From positions 124,001 to 188,000 of the forward strand of contig NZ_PGVB01000008.1 in NCBI RefSeq assembly GCF_002860205.1: DNA of 64,000 nt, written 5' to 3'. Positions 9,244 to 18,604 of the stretch are shown in pieces; the first letter of the stretch is position 1; each line of letters begins with the position of its first letter. Position numbers and translations under genes: made by a program. This DNA is from Bacillus sp. T33-2 (GTDB taxonomy: Bacteria; Bacillota; Bacilli; Bacillales; Cytobacillaceae). The notes under the pieces are model-generated. The model saw only the letters and a program-made list of their open reading frames with translations, ran no database searches and had not been told where the DNA came from.

Positions 9244-9273
9244 AAACCCGGCATTATGATCAATGCCGGGTTT
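9244..9273 (-). terminator. Terminator of ccpA
   Basis: AAACCCGGCATT / AATGCCGGGTTT perfect inverted repeat with a short loop, 15 bases after the ccpA stop. On the minus strand it is followed by TTATTTGG. Confidence 0.85.
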
Positions 9274-9288
9274 CCGCTTACAAAGAAA

Positions 9289-10287
9289 TTATTTCGTGGA
9301 CTGGCGCTGCTCGATCCTGTGCGGAAGCACAACGATATGCTCGTCCACTTTTTCTTTGTTCATATATTTGGTCAACAGGCGCATAGCAACCGCGCCAATA
9401 TCGTACAATGGCTGCACTATGGTCGTCAGCTGCGGGCGGACCATCAGGGTAAGCCGCGTATTGTCCGAGCTGATCACTTCAAAATCGTCCGGGATTTTAT
9501 AGCCGCGATCCTCGGCGCCATGGACGACACCAAGAGCCATTTCATCGGAACCGACAAGGATGGCCGTTGGTTTAGGGTCGTTTTCGAGCAGTTTTTCAAC
9601 CGCTTCTATACCGGAATCGTATGTGTAGTCGCCTTCAAATACAAGATCCTCATTATACTCATACCCGGCTTGTTCAAGCGCCCTCTTGTATCCTGACAGC
9701 TTCTTTTCCCTATTGATAGGTTCATGATAAGGCCCGACGACAAAAGCGATATTTTTATGGCCCTTCTCGACAAATGTCTGAACCGCATCAAACGTTGCCT
9801 GCTCATAATCGATGTGCACAGATGAGATGGTTTCTGATTCTTCAACCGACCCGGCCAGCACAATGGGAACAGGTGATTTTTTAAATTCTTCCACAAGCTT
9901 TGGAGTAATGTTTCCGCCCATGAATACGATTCCATCCACCTGCTTGCCTAACATTGTATTTAACAGATGAAGTTCTTTTTCTTCGTTTTGGTCGGAATTG
10001 CTCAGGATGATATTGTACTTATACATCGTCGCAATGTCTTCAATCCCACGTGCCAATTCCGCAAAAAATGGGCTGGCAATGTCAGGGATGATTACACCTA
10101 CTGTTGTTGTTTTTTTGCTGGCAAGTCCCCGCGCCACTGCATTGGGACGGTAGCCAAGGCGGTCAATGACTTCCATTACTTTTTTGCGTGTTGCCGGTTT
10201 AACATTGGGATTTCCGTTCACTACGCGGGAAACGGTTGCCATCGAAACATTTGCTTCTCTTGCAACATCGTATATTGTTATGTTCAT
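9289..10287 (-). CDS. ccpA: Catabolite control protein CcpA
   Basis: LacI/GalR-family master regulator of carbon catabolite control; it binds cre sites with HPr-Ser-P. The 332-residue protein has an N-terminal helix-turn-helix ([20 protein letters not shown]), a hinge with ARGLASKK and a periplasmic-binding-protein-like core that matches B. subtilis CcpA almost throughout. The start at 10287 (MNITIYD) is preferred over an in-frame upstream codon at 10314 because AAGGAGTG stands directly upstream and homologues begin here. A cre site lies about 6 kb away between acsA and acuA. As in B. subtilis it follows aroA on the same strand. Confidence 0.97.
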   Translation of the reverse strand: MNITIYDVAREANVSMATVSRVVNGNPNVKPATRKKVMEVIDRLGYRPNAVARGLASKKTTTVGVIIPDIASPFFAELARGIEDIATMYKYNIILSNSDQNEEKELHLLNTMLGKQVDGIVFMGGNITPKLVEEFKKSPVPIVLAGSVEESETISSVHIDYEQATFDAVQTFVEKGHKNIAFVVGPYHEPINREKKLSGYKRALEQAGYEYNEDLVFEGDYTYDSGIEAVEKLLENDPKPTAILVGSDEMALGVVHGAEDRGYKIPDDFEVISSDNTRLTLMVRPQLTTIVQPLYDIGAVAMRLLTKYMNKEKVDEHIVVLPHRIEQRQSTK

Positions 10288-10503
10288 TATGCACACTCCT
10301 TCATTGACGGGCACAATCTAAATTTTCCTATTAGTTTATAGCAATATGTGCCAGAATAATCATTTTTCTGTAGTTTGTGATTTTATATACAAGTACAATT
10401 ATGAATTAATCATACGATAACATGTTGAATACCGCAATCTGAAGCCACCGAATTATTATAAAAATTGTCATAAAAAAACGCATTATATTAATACAACAAT
10501 AAA

Positions 10504-10533
10504 ACTGCCTTCCCGGAACCCAGGAAGGCAGTG
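10504..10533 (-). terminator. Terminator of aroA
   Basis: ACTGCCTTCC / GGAAGGCAGT inverted repeat 15 bases downstream of the aroA stop, followed on the minus strand by TTTTATTG. It suggests aroA and ccpA are mainly transcribed separately. The rest of 10288-10547 is AT-rich and shows no gene. Confidence 0.8.
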
Positions 10534-10547
10534 TATTCGTCTAAAAA

Positions 10548-11624
10548 CTAAATCCTGACAAATGATGAGGATTTTAATTCATTAATGAATTCATCAAATT
10601 GCTTCAGGTCCATTTGCTGGGCGTTGTCAGAGAGTGCGACTGCAGGATCCGGATGCACTTCTGCCATGACCCCGTCTGCCCCGATCGCCAATGCCGCTTT
10701 TGCAGTCGGAAGAAGCAAATCCCGCCTTCCGGTTGAGTGGGTGACATCCACCATGACTGGAAGGTGCGTTTCCTTTTTCAGGATTGGCACTGCTGAAATA
10801 TCAAGAGTATTCCGCGTTGCCCGTTCGTACGTCCGGATTCCTCTTTCACAAAGAATGATTTGGCCGTTCCCTTGCGCCATGATATATTCAGCGGCATTGA
10901 TGAACTCTTCAATTGTGGCCGCCAGACCTCTTTTTAGCAGGACCGGCTTGTTCGCTGAACCGGCAGCTTTTAATAATTCGAAGTTTTGCATGTTCCTGGC
11001 GCCAATTTGAATGACATCGATGTAATTTACAGCTGTCTCTATGTCGGCAGGATTAACGATTTCACTGATGACTGCCATATCGAATTCATCGGCGACCCTT
11101 TTCAGGATTTTCAGGCCCTCAATCCCAAGCCCCTGGAAATCATAAGGAGATGTACGCGGTTTATAGGCACCGCCGCGAAGAAGATTAAAGCCTTTTGCCT
11201 TTACAGCCTGAGCAACAGTAGCTACCTGCTCATAGGACTCAACTGCACACGGGCCAAAAACAAAGTCAGGTATGCCATCACCGACCTTTACTCCCTTTAC
11301 GTCAACAACGGTATCTTCAGACTTCTTTTTCCTTGAAACGAGCAAGGCTTTGCGATGATCGTCTTCCTGAAGCTCCAGTCCGGCTTTAAATATTTCCTTA
11401 AAAATATGTTCGACCGTGGAATTTTGGAAAGGCCCGTTATTATGTTCTTTAATTAAATCGAGCATATGGCGTTCACGCACAGGATCATACCGGTAGACCC
11501 CCTGTGTTTCTTTAGCTTTGCCGATTTCCTGGACGAGCAATGCCCTTTCATTTATCAACGAAAGCAGCTGAAGATTTAATTCATCAACACGATCACGAAG
11601 CTGGTCAAGTTCTCTGTTACTCAT
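10548..11624 (-). CDS. aroA: Bifunctional chorismate mutase / DAHP synthase AroA
   Basis: First step of the shikimate pathway (phosphoenolpyruvate plus erythrose 4-phosphate to DAHP), fused to an AroQ-type chorismate mutase that acts as the feedback sensor. Residues 1-85 form the mutase helices ([19 protein letters not shown]), and about 95-358 are the DAHP synthase barrel with [33 protein letters not shown] and [11 protein letters not shown]. The 358-residue length is the same as B. subtilis AroA (called AroG in older literature). The start at 11624 (MSNRELDQL) follows GGGACGGGGAAAA; an upstream in-frame codon at 11642 is less likely. Confidence 0.96.
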   Translation of the reverse strand: MSNRELDQLRDRVDELNLQLLSLINERALLVQEIGKAKETQGVYRYDPVRERHMLDLIKEHNNGPFQNSTVEHIFKEIFKAGLELQEDDHRKALLVSRKKKSEDTVVDVKGVKVGDGIPDFVFGPCAVESYEQVATVAQAVKAKGFNLLRGGAYKPRTSPYDFQGLGIEGLKILKRVADEFDMAVISEIVNPADIETAVNYIDVIQIGARNMQNFELLKAAGSANKPVLLKRGLAATIEEFINAAEYIMAQGNGQIILCERGIRTYERATRNTLDISAVPILKKETHLPVMVDVTHSTGRRDLLLPTAKAALAIGADGVMAEVHPDPAVALSDNAQQMDLKQFDEFINELKSSSFVRI

Positions 11625-11913
11625 TTTTCCCCGTCCCTTCATTTAATTGATTGGCCCGAAAAAGAATTGTTTATGAACAAAAGGTTGATGCTGACATCAC
11701 GAATACTTTTTTCCCTCTGCCCATTTCTAATCTTCTTTATAGGCCAGCCATTCTATGATACATTTTTTATAATAAGGGTTATTATATATGAAATATGATC
11801 GCCTGTCACGAATTTTCTTTATTAATTAAACGCTTTTAAGTATTAAAGTATTTTAACATTTTTCAATGATGTATTTATCATTCTATGATGCTATTTAAAA
11901 GAAGGTGCACGCT

Positions 11914-14091
11914 TTGCAGGTAAATAAAAAACTATTTGCCCTTGATATAGGGACCCGTTCAGTGGTCGGGATCATTCTTGAAGAAAAAGACGGACAATAT
12001 CATGTCGTTGATGTCCTTTCTTCAGAGCATAAAGAACGGTCAATGCTGGATGGCCAAATCCATGATGTCCTGTCTGTATCCAAAATCATTTTGGAAATAA
12101 AAGAGCAGCTTGAAATAGTCCACGGCCCGCTCAAAAAAGTATGTGTTGCGGCTGCAGGACGGGCATTAAAGACTGAACGGGCGAAAGCGGCTGTGGAAAT
12201 TGACGGGAAACCGCTGCTGACAAAACAAGATATCCTCCATCTGGAGCTTAGTGCGGTACAGCAGGCCCAGGCGGCTGTGGCCGAAAAGCATGAAATTGAA
12301 CAGAGCCATTTTTATTATTGTGTAGGCTATTCCGTACTTTATTACCACTTGGATAATGACGAGATTGGAAGTTTGATTGACCAGCAGGGAAAAGAAGCTT
12401 CGGTCGAAATTATTGCGACGTTTCTCCCGAAGGTGGTTGTCGAATCCCTGATTGCTGCACTTGGGCGGGCCGGCCTTGAAATGGAAGCATTGACTCTCGA
12501 ACCAATCGCTGCCATCAATGTCCTGATTCCTCCCTCAATGAGGAGGCTGAACGTCGCCCTTGTCGATGTAGGAGCGGGAACATCGGATATTGCCCTCACA
12601 GATACGGGAACAGTGGTGGCTTATGGGATGGTCCCGGTTGCCGGGGATGAAATCACCGAAGCGATCAGCGATGAGTTCCTGCTTGATTTCCCGCTCGCGG
12701 AAAAAGCAAAGCGGGACCTCTATGCAAACGAGTCAATTAAGATTACCGATATCCTTGGCTTTGAAACTGAGCTGTCCAAAGATCATGTTATAAAAAAAAT
12801 ATCACCATCGATTGACCGTCTTGCTGAATCGATAACAGACGAAATCTTGAGCCTTAATAACAATAAGCCTCCTAAAGCAGTCATGCTTGTAGGCGGAGGA
12901 AGCCTGACTCCCGAGCTTCCCAAAAGAATCGCCATGAAGCTTAACCTGCCGGAAAACCGGGTGGCCATCCGGGGAATTGATGCCATCTCATCACTTACTA
13001 TGGCCGACCATATTCAAAAGGGGCCCGAGCTCGTAACCCCGATCGGAATCGCGATTGCCGCCAAAAAGTCACCTGTCCAGTATAGGACCGTTTATGTAAA
13101 TGGACAGCCCGTAAGGCTCTTTGAGGTCAAAAAGCTTAGTGTGGGGGATTGTTTGCTCGCGGCAGGCATAAAAATGAACAAACTGTACGGCAGGCCGGGA
13201 CTTGCGATGATTGTATCTATCAATGGAACGGACATAACCATTCCAGGCAAGCACGGGGAACCGCCCGTAATATTACGAAATGGCGGCCAGTGTTCATTTG
13301 ATGATGAAATTTCACATGAGGACCAGTTGGTTGTCGAAAAAGGTGTTGACGGAAAGAGGGCCAAATTAAAGATAGCCGACTTAATCGATGAGGTCCCTAA
13401 AAAATTGGTTCATTTTAATGGGAAGCCCTATGAGGTCACGGCCAAATTGACATGTAACGGCCTCCCTGCATCTCCTGATAAATGGGTTGAAGACAGGGAC
13501 AAAATAGAGTTCACCGTGCCTAGGTCGATTGAAGAGTTGATCAGGTCGCTTGATTTCCTCGAATTCATGAAAGAACTCAGGCCATTCCGGCTGAAATTGA
13601 ACGACAGGGAAACTGTCATCCCAAAATTCTCCGGAAAAATATACCGGAATGGACTGGAGGCCAGGCTTAATGCCGCCTTTGACCACCTCGATGACATCAG
13701 GGTTGAAAACCGGCCTTTGCCTACCATTAAAAAAGTGGCCGAATCACTGAACATTCCGATGCATACCAAGATTCCAGTATTTTTTAACGGAAAAGAAATC
13801 ATGCTTGAAAAGACTGCTGCACAAATATTCCGTGGGGAAAAGCCATTATCAGATGGTGACCTGCTGAGCAATGGGGATGAAATTACAGTGAAACAGAAAC
13901 CGGTCGATCCTTTTATCTTCCAAGACCTGTTCAACCACGTAAAAATTGAGATTCCCAAGGACGCCGCAGGCCAATTCTTCCTTCTGAAAAATGATGAAAA
14001 CGCGACTTTCTATGACAAACTGTCCCCCGGCGACCACCTCAAGATTGTCTGGAAGCTTCCACAGCAAACAGGTGAAATTCAAAGGGGGTAA
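11914..14091 (+). CDS. FtsA/PilM-like actin-fold protein with long beta-rich C-terminal extension
   Basis: About 725 residues. The N-terminal half (about 1-370) is an actin/Hsp70-type ATPase: phosphate-1 motif LFALDIGTRSVVG, an SHS2-like insert (about 75-160), phosphate-2 motif VALVDVGAGTSDIAL and adenosine motif AVMLVGGGSLTPEL. This is the architecture of FtsA and PilM. The second half (about 380-725) is not FtsA-like: it contains several repeated segments of about 80 residues that look like small beta-grasp or ubiquitin-like units (VNGQPVRLFEVKK, FNGKPYEVTAKL, FFNGKEIMLEK). The TTG at 11914 is chosen because GAAGGTG stands six bases upstream; a GTG at 11905 would sit on the ribosome site. 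Monocistronic with its own terminator. Function unknown; a membrane or division role is only a guess from the fold. Confidence 0.75.
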   Translation: MQVNKKLFALDIGTRSVVGIILEEKDGQYHVVDVLSSEHKERSMLDGQIHDVLSVSKIILEIKEQLEIVHGPLKKVCVAAAGRALKTERAKAAVEIDGKPLLTKQDILHLELSAVQQAQAAVAEKHEIEQSHFYYCVGYSVLYYHLDNDEIGSLIDQQGKEASVEIIATFLPKVVVESLIAALGRAGLEMEALTLEPIAAINVLIPPSMRRLNVALVDVGAGTSDIALTDTGTVVAYGMVPVAGDEITEAISDEFLLDFPLAEKAKRDLYANESIKITDILGFETELSKDHVIKKISPSIDRLAESITDEILSLNNNKPPKAVMLVGGGSLTPELPKRIAMKLNLPENRVAIRGIDAISSLTMADHIQKGPELVTPIGIAIAAKKSPVQYRTVYVNGQPVRLFEVKKLSVGDCLLAAGIKMNKLYGRPGLAMIVSINGTDITIPGKHGEPPVILRNGGQCSFDDEISHEDQLVVEKGVDGKRAKLKIADLIDEVPKKLVHFNGKPYEVTAKLTCNGLPASPDKWVEDRDKIEFTVPRSIEELIRSLDFLEFMKELRPFRLKLNDRETVIPKFSGKIYRNGLEARLNAAFDHLDDIRVENRPLPTIKKVAESLNIPMHTKIPVFFNGKEIMLEKTAAQIFRGEKPLSDGDLLSNGDEITVKQKPVDPFIFQDLFNHVKIEIPKDAAGQFFLLKNDENATFYDKLSPGDHLKIVWKLPQQTGEIQRG

Positions 14092-14139
14092 GTTACGGCA
14101 GCAATCATGCCGAAATAGAGCAAATTCCACCTATACAGG

Positions 14140-14176
14140 AAAGACCCGTACCACTCATTGTGGGTACGGGTCTTTT
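14140..14176. terminator. Bidirectional terminator after the actin-like gene
   Basis: AAAGACCCGTACC / GGTACGGGTCTTT perfect 13-base stem with A and T flanks on both sides. It can serve both the rightward gene and ytxJ. Confidence 0.85.
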
Positions 14177-14199
14177 GAACAATGTTCGATTACACAGAA

Positions 14200-14526
14200 T
14201 TAGTTGCCGGACTCGGCAGCCTGTTTCAGCGACTTGCCGGTAATTTTCCAATGGGATGCATGCCAGGCAGGCTTGGAATCCTTAAATAGGATAGCCTGTG
14301 GTGATTCATGCGTGATTTCATATTTTTCCGCAATATGGTTCGACAGCCGGCGGGATTCCTGGACTGTTAAATAAAATGTTGGCAGTTCACTGCCGTTGGA
14401 AAACTTCACATACTCATCATAGGCCGCCTGGCTGATCGGACAGGTTGTGCTATGTTTTAAAATAAAGAACGTTCCAGCGGTTTCTATTTGATTGTCGAAT
14501 TCTTCAACTGACTTCATTTGTTTCAT
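14200..14526 (-). CDS. ytxJ: YtxJ, bacillithiol-system redox-active protein
   Basis: Monothiol thioredoxin-fold protein of 108 residues. The active-site segment is KHSTTCPISQ (single Cys, CPIS), followed by a conserved cis-Pro region in HESPQAILF. YtxJ is predicted to be a bacilliredoxin-like partner of bacillithiol. The start follows AAGAGGTGCAAAT. In B. subtilis it is the third gene of the sigma-B operon ytxGHJ. Here the same order is kept, but a hairpin terminator (14623-14658) lies between ytxH and ytxJ, so ytxJ may be read by partial read-through or from its own promoter. Confidence 0.9.
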   Translation of the reverse strand: MKQMKSVEEFDNQIETAGTFFILKHSTTCPISQAAYDEYVKFSNGSELPTFYLTVQESRRLSNHIAEKYEITHESPQAILFKDSKPAWHASHWKITGKSLKQAAESGN

Positions 14527-14622
14527 ATTTGCACCTCTTGCACTTAATTCTTCCTGCTATTTTCAGACTCCCGTCAAAACCAATTTACCAGATTTCTGCC
14601 AATGATATCGAGCGGGAACTTA

Positions 14623-14658
14623 TAAAACAACGGTGAAGCTATCTTACCACTTCACCGT
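14623..14658 (-). terminator. Terminator after ytxH
   Basis: ACGGTGAAG / CTTCACCGT stem followed on the minus strand by TGTTTTAT, 14 bases past the ytxH stop. Confidence 0.75.
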
Positions 14659-14671
14659 CCATAAAACAATT

Positions 14672-15190
14672 TTACTGATTGATCTTGCTTTCCGTTTCAT
14701 CAAATGCTTTTTGCGTTTCTTCCAGCTTCCTCTGAATTTCTTCACCAGTAGCTGTATGTGTTTGTTCCATGCTGCTCGTTTCCGCCATTGAAGTAGGAAC
14801 CTCCTGCAGGTTTCCTGCCGGGCCGGAACTTGCCTCCTGCTCAGCGCCATTCTGCTGGTCTTGCTGGCTCCGCGGTCCTTTTACCTTGTTAAGGAGGTCC
14901 GCAGATTGCTGTGTTACCGTCTTGGTAATGGTGTTCGCCCTATCCTTCGCAGCAGTGGCGAGGTCATTCCCCCTTGTCATTGCCGCGTCACGCAGTTTTT
15001 CTGTTTTTGACAGCAGGGCGTTAGTTTGCTCGTTTAAATTGCTGCGCAGCTCTTTTCCTGATTTTGGAGCCAGAAGAAGGGCAGCAAGGGCTCCTGCAAT
15101 CCCGCCAATAATGGCTCCTGCCACGAAATCATTTGATTTGGAATTTCCCTTGGTGACATCATTCAAGTTATAAAGATCCCGGTTAGCCAT
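14672..15190 (-). CDS. ytxH: YtxH-domain general stress protein
   Basis: A 172-residue protein of the YtxH/gas-vesicle-like family. A short N-terminal part leads to a Gly/Ala-rich hydrophobic segment (AGAIIGGIAGALAALLLAP, about 26-44), then the conserved PKSGKELR motif, then a charged coiled coil and a low-complexity Gln/Glu/Ser tail. The C-terminal tail is poorly conserved in the family. It lies 20 bases downstream of ytxG in the stress operon. Start follows AAAAGGAGGCTAATCA. Confidence 0.9.
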   Translation of the reverse strand: MANRDLYNLNDVTKGNSKSNDFVAGAIIGGIAGALAALLLAPKSGKELRSNLNEQTNALLSKTEKLRDAAMTRGNDLATAAKDRANTITKTVTQQSADLLNKVKGPRSQQDQQNGAEQEASSGPAGNLQEVPTSMAETSSMEQTHTATGEEIQRKLEETQKAFDETESKINQ

Positions 15191-15210
15191 TGATTAGCCT
15201 CCTTTTCAAA

Positions 15211-15690
15211 TTAATATTTAGCTCTTTCCCTTTGTCTCGCGATAATCTGTTCCCCTTCGAACTCAGGGCTTATCTGTGCTGTTTTTTTTGTCTTCCATTT
15301 TTCCTTAAGCTCCAGGAAGACGTTGCTCCATTGTACCACCTGGGTGATCTTGTCCTTATTTTTGTCAATCTGCCTGTCAACCAGGTTCTGGACATTGTTG
15401 ATTGTCTGGTTGAATCTATGGACTGAATTACCGACATCCTTGACCGCATTGACCACACCATTCAGGCTTTCAGACTTCTTCTGAATATCATCTGCCAATG
15501 TATTGGTTTTATGTAGCAGCATGGTTGTCTCACGGGTGACACCGTCCAACTGCTGTTCCAACCCAGCCAGCGTGTGGGAGACACTGTCAAGTGTAGTCTG
15601 CAATGATTTCAGTGTTTTTGCCAGATACATAACAAGAATGAAAAAAGCGACCGCGATGACTGCAACGCTTAAGTACAAGATAATTTCCAT
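15211..15690 (-). CDS. ytxG: YtxG, DUF948 general stress protein
   Basis: A 159-residue DUF948 protein: one N-terminal transmembrane helix (about 4-24) and a long coiled coil with regularly spaced hydrophobic residues (LQTTLDSVSHTLAGLEQQLDG). It resembles the membrane-anchored stalk proteins of this family. First gene of ytxGH(J); a sigma-B promoter lies 31 bases upstream of its start. Start follows TGGAGGTGTAATCA. Confidence 0.9.
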   Translation of the reverse strand: MEIILYLSVAVIAVAFFILVMYLAKTLKSLQTTLDSVSHTLAGLEQQLDGVTRETTMLLHKTNTLADDIQKKSESLNGVVNAVKDVGNSVHRFNQTINNVQNLVDRQIDKNKDKITQVVQWSNVFLELKEKWKTKKTAQISPEFEGEQIIARQRERAKY

Positions 15691-15720
15691 TGATTACACC
15701 TCCATGAACTTAACATAATT

Positions 15721-15745
15721 TTACCCTGACAATAAGGACATAAAC
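15721..15745 (-). promoter_or_regulatory. Sigma-B promoter of ytxGHJ
   Basis: Minus-strand GTTTAT (15740-15745), 13-base spacer, GGGTAA (15721-15726), close to the sigma-B consensus GTTTAA-N12-14-GGGTAT. The B. subtilis operon is also sigma-B dependent. Confidence 0.75.
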
Positions 15746-15879
15746 CTTCCTAGTAAGTATTTCAATATATGGATGAGTTATTCCCTCCTCTAGATGATAC
15801 CGAATAATAGTAAACAAAATCCATTAAATTCGTTACAATGTTAATATGTTTTTTATTATCTATACTGGAGGGACTCATT

Positions 15880-16995
15880 ATGAAAGATCCACGTATCAAA
15901 ACACTCGCAAAAAACCTGATTAACTATTCTATCGGGCTTCAAAAAGGGGAAAAGGTATTGATTGAAAATTTCGGGCTGCAGCGTGAGCTCGTAAATGCTC
16001 TTGTGAAAGAAGCGTATGCAGTGGGTGGGTATCCATTCGTCCTGTTAAAGGATAACCAGGTCGACCGTACGCTGTTATTGGGCGCCCAGGAAGAGCAGTT
16101 CAACATGATGGCTGATTTTGAAGCAAATGTAATGAGCAAAATGGATGCATACATAGGCTTGCGCAGTGGCAATAACATCAATGAGCATTCTGATGTCCCG
16201 GAGGATAAAATGAAAATCCAGGGCAATACGATCGGAAAGAAGGTTCACCGTGAAATCCGTATTCCGAAAACAAGGTGGGTCGTGCTTCGATACCCGAATG
16301 CATCAATGGCACAGCTTGCCAAAATGAGCACAGAGGCTTTCGAGGATTTTTATTTTGATGTGTGCAACCTGGATTATGGAAAAATGGACAAAGCAATGGA
16401 GAGCCTGGTTGAGTTGATGAATAAAACAGACAAGGTAAGATTGACCGGACCCGGGACAGACTTAAGTTTCTCCATTAAGGACATCCCGGCAATCAAATGT
16501 TCAGGGCAATTGAATATTCCTGACGGGGAAGTTTATACTGCACCTGTAAAGGAATCCGTAAATGGGGTTATTTCGTTCAACACTCCTTCACCTTACCATG
16601 GGTTTACATTTGAAAATGTGAAACTGACATTCAGGGACGGGAAGATCGTTGAAGCAGAAGCAAACGACACCGACCGCATCAACAAGATATTTGATACAGA
16701 TGAAGGCGCACGGTATATCGGTGAATTTGCGATCGGTGTCAACCCTTATATCCTTCATCCGATGCAGGATATCCTCTTTGATGAAAAAATCGACGGAAGC
16801 TTCCATTTCACGCCGGGACAGTGTTATGACGAAGCATATAATGGCAACCATTCCAACATCCATTGGGACATGGTCAACATCCAACGCCCCGATTACGGCG
16901 GAGGCGAAATCTATTTCGATGATGTACTGATCCGCAAAGACGGCCGTTTTGTCATTCCCAAACTGCAAGACCTGAATCCGGAGAACCTTAAATAA
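15880..16995 (+). CDS. ampS: M29-family metallo-aminopeptidase (AmpS/PepS type)
   Basis: Cytoplasmic aminopeptidase with a two-metal centre. The start MKDPRIKTLAKNL at 15880 follows GGAGGGACTCATT; the upstream ATG at 15838 lacks a ribosome site. The 371-residue protein carries M29 hallmarks: a Gly-rich TGPGTDLSF segment, a metal-binding Glu in DGEVYTAPV, a second Glu in AEFAIGVNP-type context (here GEFAIGVNP), and the C-terminal His/Asp ligands in NHSNIHWDMV. It is shorter than the 410-residue B. subtilis AmpS, so the ampS symbol marks the family only. Convergent with murC across a shared terminator. Confidence 0.9.
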   Translation: MKDPRIKTLAKNLINYSIGLQKGEKVLIENFGLQRELVNALVKEAYAVGGYPFVLLKDNQVDRTLLLGAQEEQFNMMADFEANVMSKMDAYIGLRSGNNINEHSDVPEDKMKIQGNTIGKKVHREIRIPKTRWVVLRYPNASMAQLAKMSTEAFEDFYFDVCNLDYGKMDKAMESLVELMNKTDKVRLTGPGTDLSFSIKDIPAIKCSGQLNIPDGEVYTAPVKESVNGVISFNTPSPYHGFTFENVKLTFRDGKIVEAEANDTDRINKIFDTDEGARYIGEFAIGVNPYILHPMQDILFDEKIDGSFHFTPGQCYDEAYNGNHSNIHWDMVNIQRPDYGGGEIYFDDVLIRKDGRFVIPKLQDLNPENLK

Positions 16996-17065
16996 ATGCC
17001 AGGCCCATTAAAGAAAACTGACCGATTGGCGAGCCTTAAGGCGAAGACAGAGTTCCTATAGTGCT

Positions 17066-17100
17066 AAAAAGGACGCGAACCGAATTCGCGTCCTTTCTTT
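17066..17100. terminator. Bidirectional terminator between ampS and murC
   Basis: AAAGGACGCGAA / TTCGCGTCCTTT hairpin with flanking A and T runs. It ends on the murC stop codon. Confidence 0.85.
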
Positions 17101-18400
17101 ACAGCTGTAGCTGCTTTTCGTATGCATCCTGGAATTTCTGGATATCGCCGGCCCCCATGAAAATGATCACTCCGTTATCATGCTTTCTCAAAGCTGATGT
17201 ATCATCTTCACTGATGATGGCCGCTCCGTCTATTTTTTCCTGGAGGTCCTTGATGCTGAGCTTTCCCTGATGTTCACGGGCTGACCCAAAGATTTCGCAT
17301 AAATACACTTTATCAGCGTTGTTCAGGCTGTCTGCGAATTCATTAAGGAATGTCTGTGTCCTTGTAAAAGTATGCGGCTGGAACACAGCAACAATTTCCC
17401 GATCAGGATATTTTTGGTTCGCCGCTTCAATTGTCGCCCTGATTTCAGTCGGGTGGTGGGCATAGTCATCAATGATGATTTGCCCTCCGATCTGCTTTTC
17501 CGAAAACCTTCTTTTTACTCCCTCAAAGGTCTTCAACTGGTCGGCAATGATATCCGAGTCGATGCCTTCATAATGGCACAGGGCAATGACTGCGAGTGAA
17601 TTCAACACATTATGGTTGCCGAACGTTGGAATTGAAAATGTGTCGTAATACGTATTCCTTACAAAAACATCGAAGGTCGTCCCATTTGTCGACTTGATAA
17701 CGTTCCGGGCCTGAAAGTCATTTTCATCACCAAAGCCATAAAAGACCACCGGAACCTTCGCCTGGATTTTTTGCAGCTGCTCATCATCACCGCACGCAAA
17801 AATTCCTTTGTTAACCTGCCAGGACATTTCCTGAAACGCTGAGAAAACATCCTCAACATTCGCGAAATAGTCAGGGTGGTCAAAGTCGATATTGGTCATG
17901 ATCGCATAGTCGGGAAAATACGATAAAAAGTGTCTGCGGTATTCGCATGCTTCAAACACGAAATACTCCGCTTCCCTGTCGCCCCGGCCCGTCCCATCAC
18001 CAATCAGGAACGAAGTCGGCTTCGCGCCCTTCATGACATGCGCAAGCAGGCCTGTCGTCGAAGTTTTGCCGTGAGCCCCAGTGACAGCAACACTCGTGAA
18101 TTTTTCCATGAAATCGCCTAAAAAGCGATGGTAGCGTACAATTGGAAGGCCAAGCCTCATGGCCTCCTGAATTTCCTCATGTGTATCTGGATAAGCATTG
18201 CCGGCAATGACGAACATGCCCGGCTGTATATTGTCCTTATTAAACGGAAGGATCTTTATCCCCGAGCTTTCAAGGGCCAGCTGCGTAAAAAACCGCTTCT
18301 CGACATCGGAGCCTTGAACCTGAAAATCCATGTCGTGGAGAACTTGAGCGAGTGCGCTCATACCAGACCCCTTTATACCTACAAAATGGTAAATAGTCAT
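17099..18400 (-). CDS. murC: UDP-N-acetylmuramate-L-alanine ligase MurC
   Basis: Adds L-alanine to UDP-MurNAc in cytoplasmic peptidoglycan precursor synthesis. The 433 residues show an N-terminal nucleotide-binding GIKGSGM, the Mur-ligase ATP loop [10 protein letters not shown], the central DFDHPDYF and the C-terminal [10 protein letters not shown]. The start at 18400 ([11 protein letters not shown]) follows GGAGGTTCTTTAT and matches B. subtilis MurC; an upstream start at 18415 is rejected. An extended -10 (TGTTATAAT) lies at 18525-18533. Confidence 0.97.
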   Translation of the reverse strand: MTIYHFVGIKGSGMSALAQVLHDMDFQVQGSDVEKRFFTQLALESSGIKILPFNKDNIQPGMFVIAGNAYPDTHEEIQEAMRLGLPIVRYHRFLGDFMEKFTSVAVTGAHGKTSTTGLLAHVMKGAKPTSFLIGDGTGRGDREAEYFVFEACEYRRHFLSYFPDYAIMTNIDFDHPDYFANVEDVFSAFQEMSWQVNKGIFACGDDEQLQKIQAKVPVVFYGFGDENDFQARNVIKSTNGTTFDVFVRNTYYDTFSIPTFGNHNVLNSLAVIALCHYEGIDSDIIADQLKTFEGVKRRFSEKQIGGQIIIDDYAHHPTEIRATIEAANQKYPDREIVAVFQPHTFTRTQTFLNEFADSLNNADKVYLCEIFGSAREHQGKLSIKDLQEKIDGAAIISEDDTSALRKHDNGVIIFMGAGDIQKFQDAYEKQLQL

Positions 18401-18524
18401 ATAAAGAACCTCCAACCAACGTCTGTATGTAACACAGTATATGACAGATGTGCTGTTTTGCTAATCAATCACTTTACCGCTTTAAACAACGTCTGAAAAT
18501 ATTGCTTCATTTTCATATTTAAAC

Positions 18525-18553
18525 ATTATAACATATCAACTTTCAAGTATAAA
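18525..18553 (-). promoter_or_regulatory. Likely sigma-A promoter of murC
   Basis: Perfect TATAAT with an extended TG (minus strand, 18525-18530) and a weak -35 TTTATA 17 bases upstream, about 125 bases before murC. Confidence 0.5.
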
Positions 18554-18604
18554 AACTACAGCTTTAAATCACGTGATCATGGGAACAACACATGGACTGA
18601 ATGT

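Noticed and set aside
15788-15816. Second sigma-B promoter upstream of ytxG (GTTTAC...GGTATC)
   Set aside because: The spacer is only about 8 bases; the sequence at 15721-15745 fits much better.
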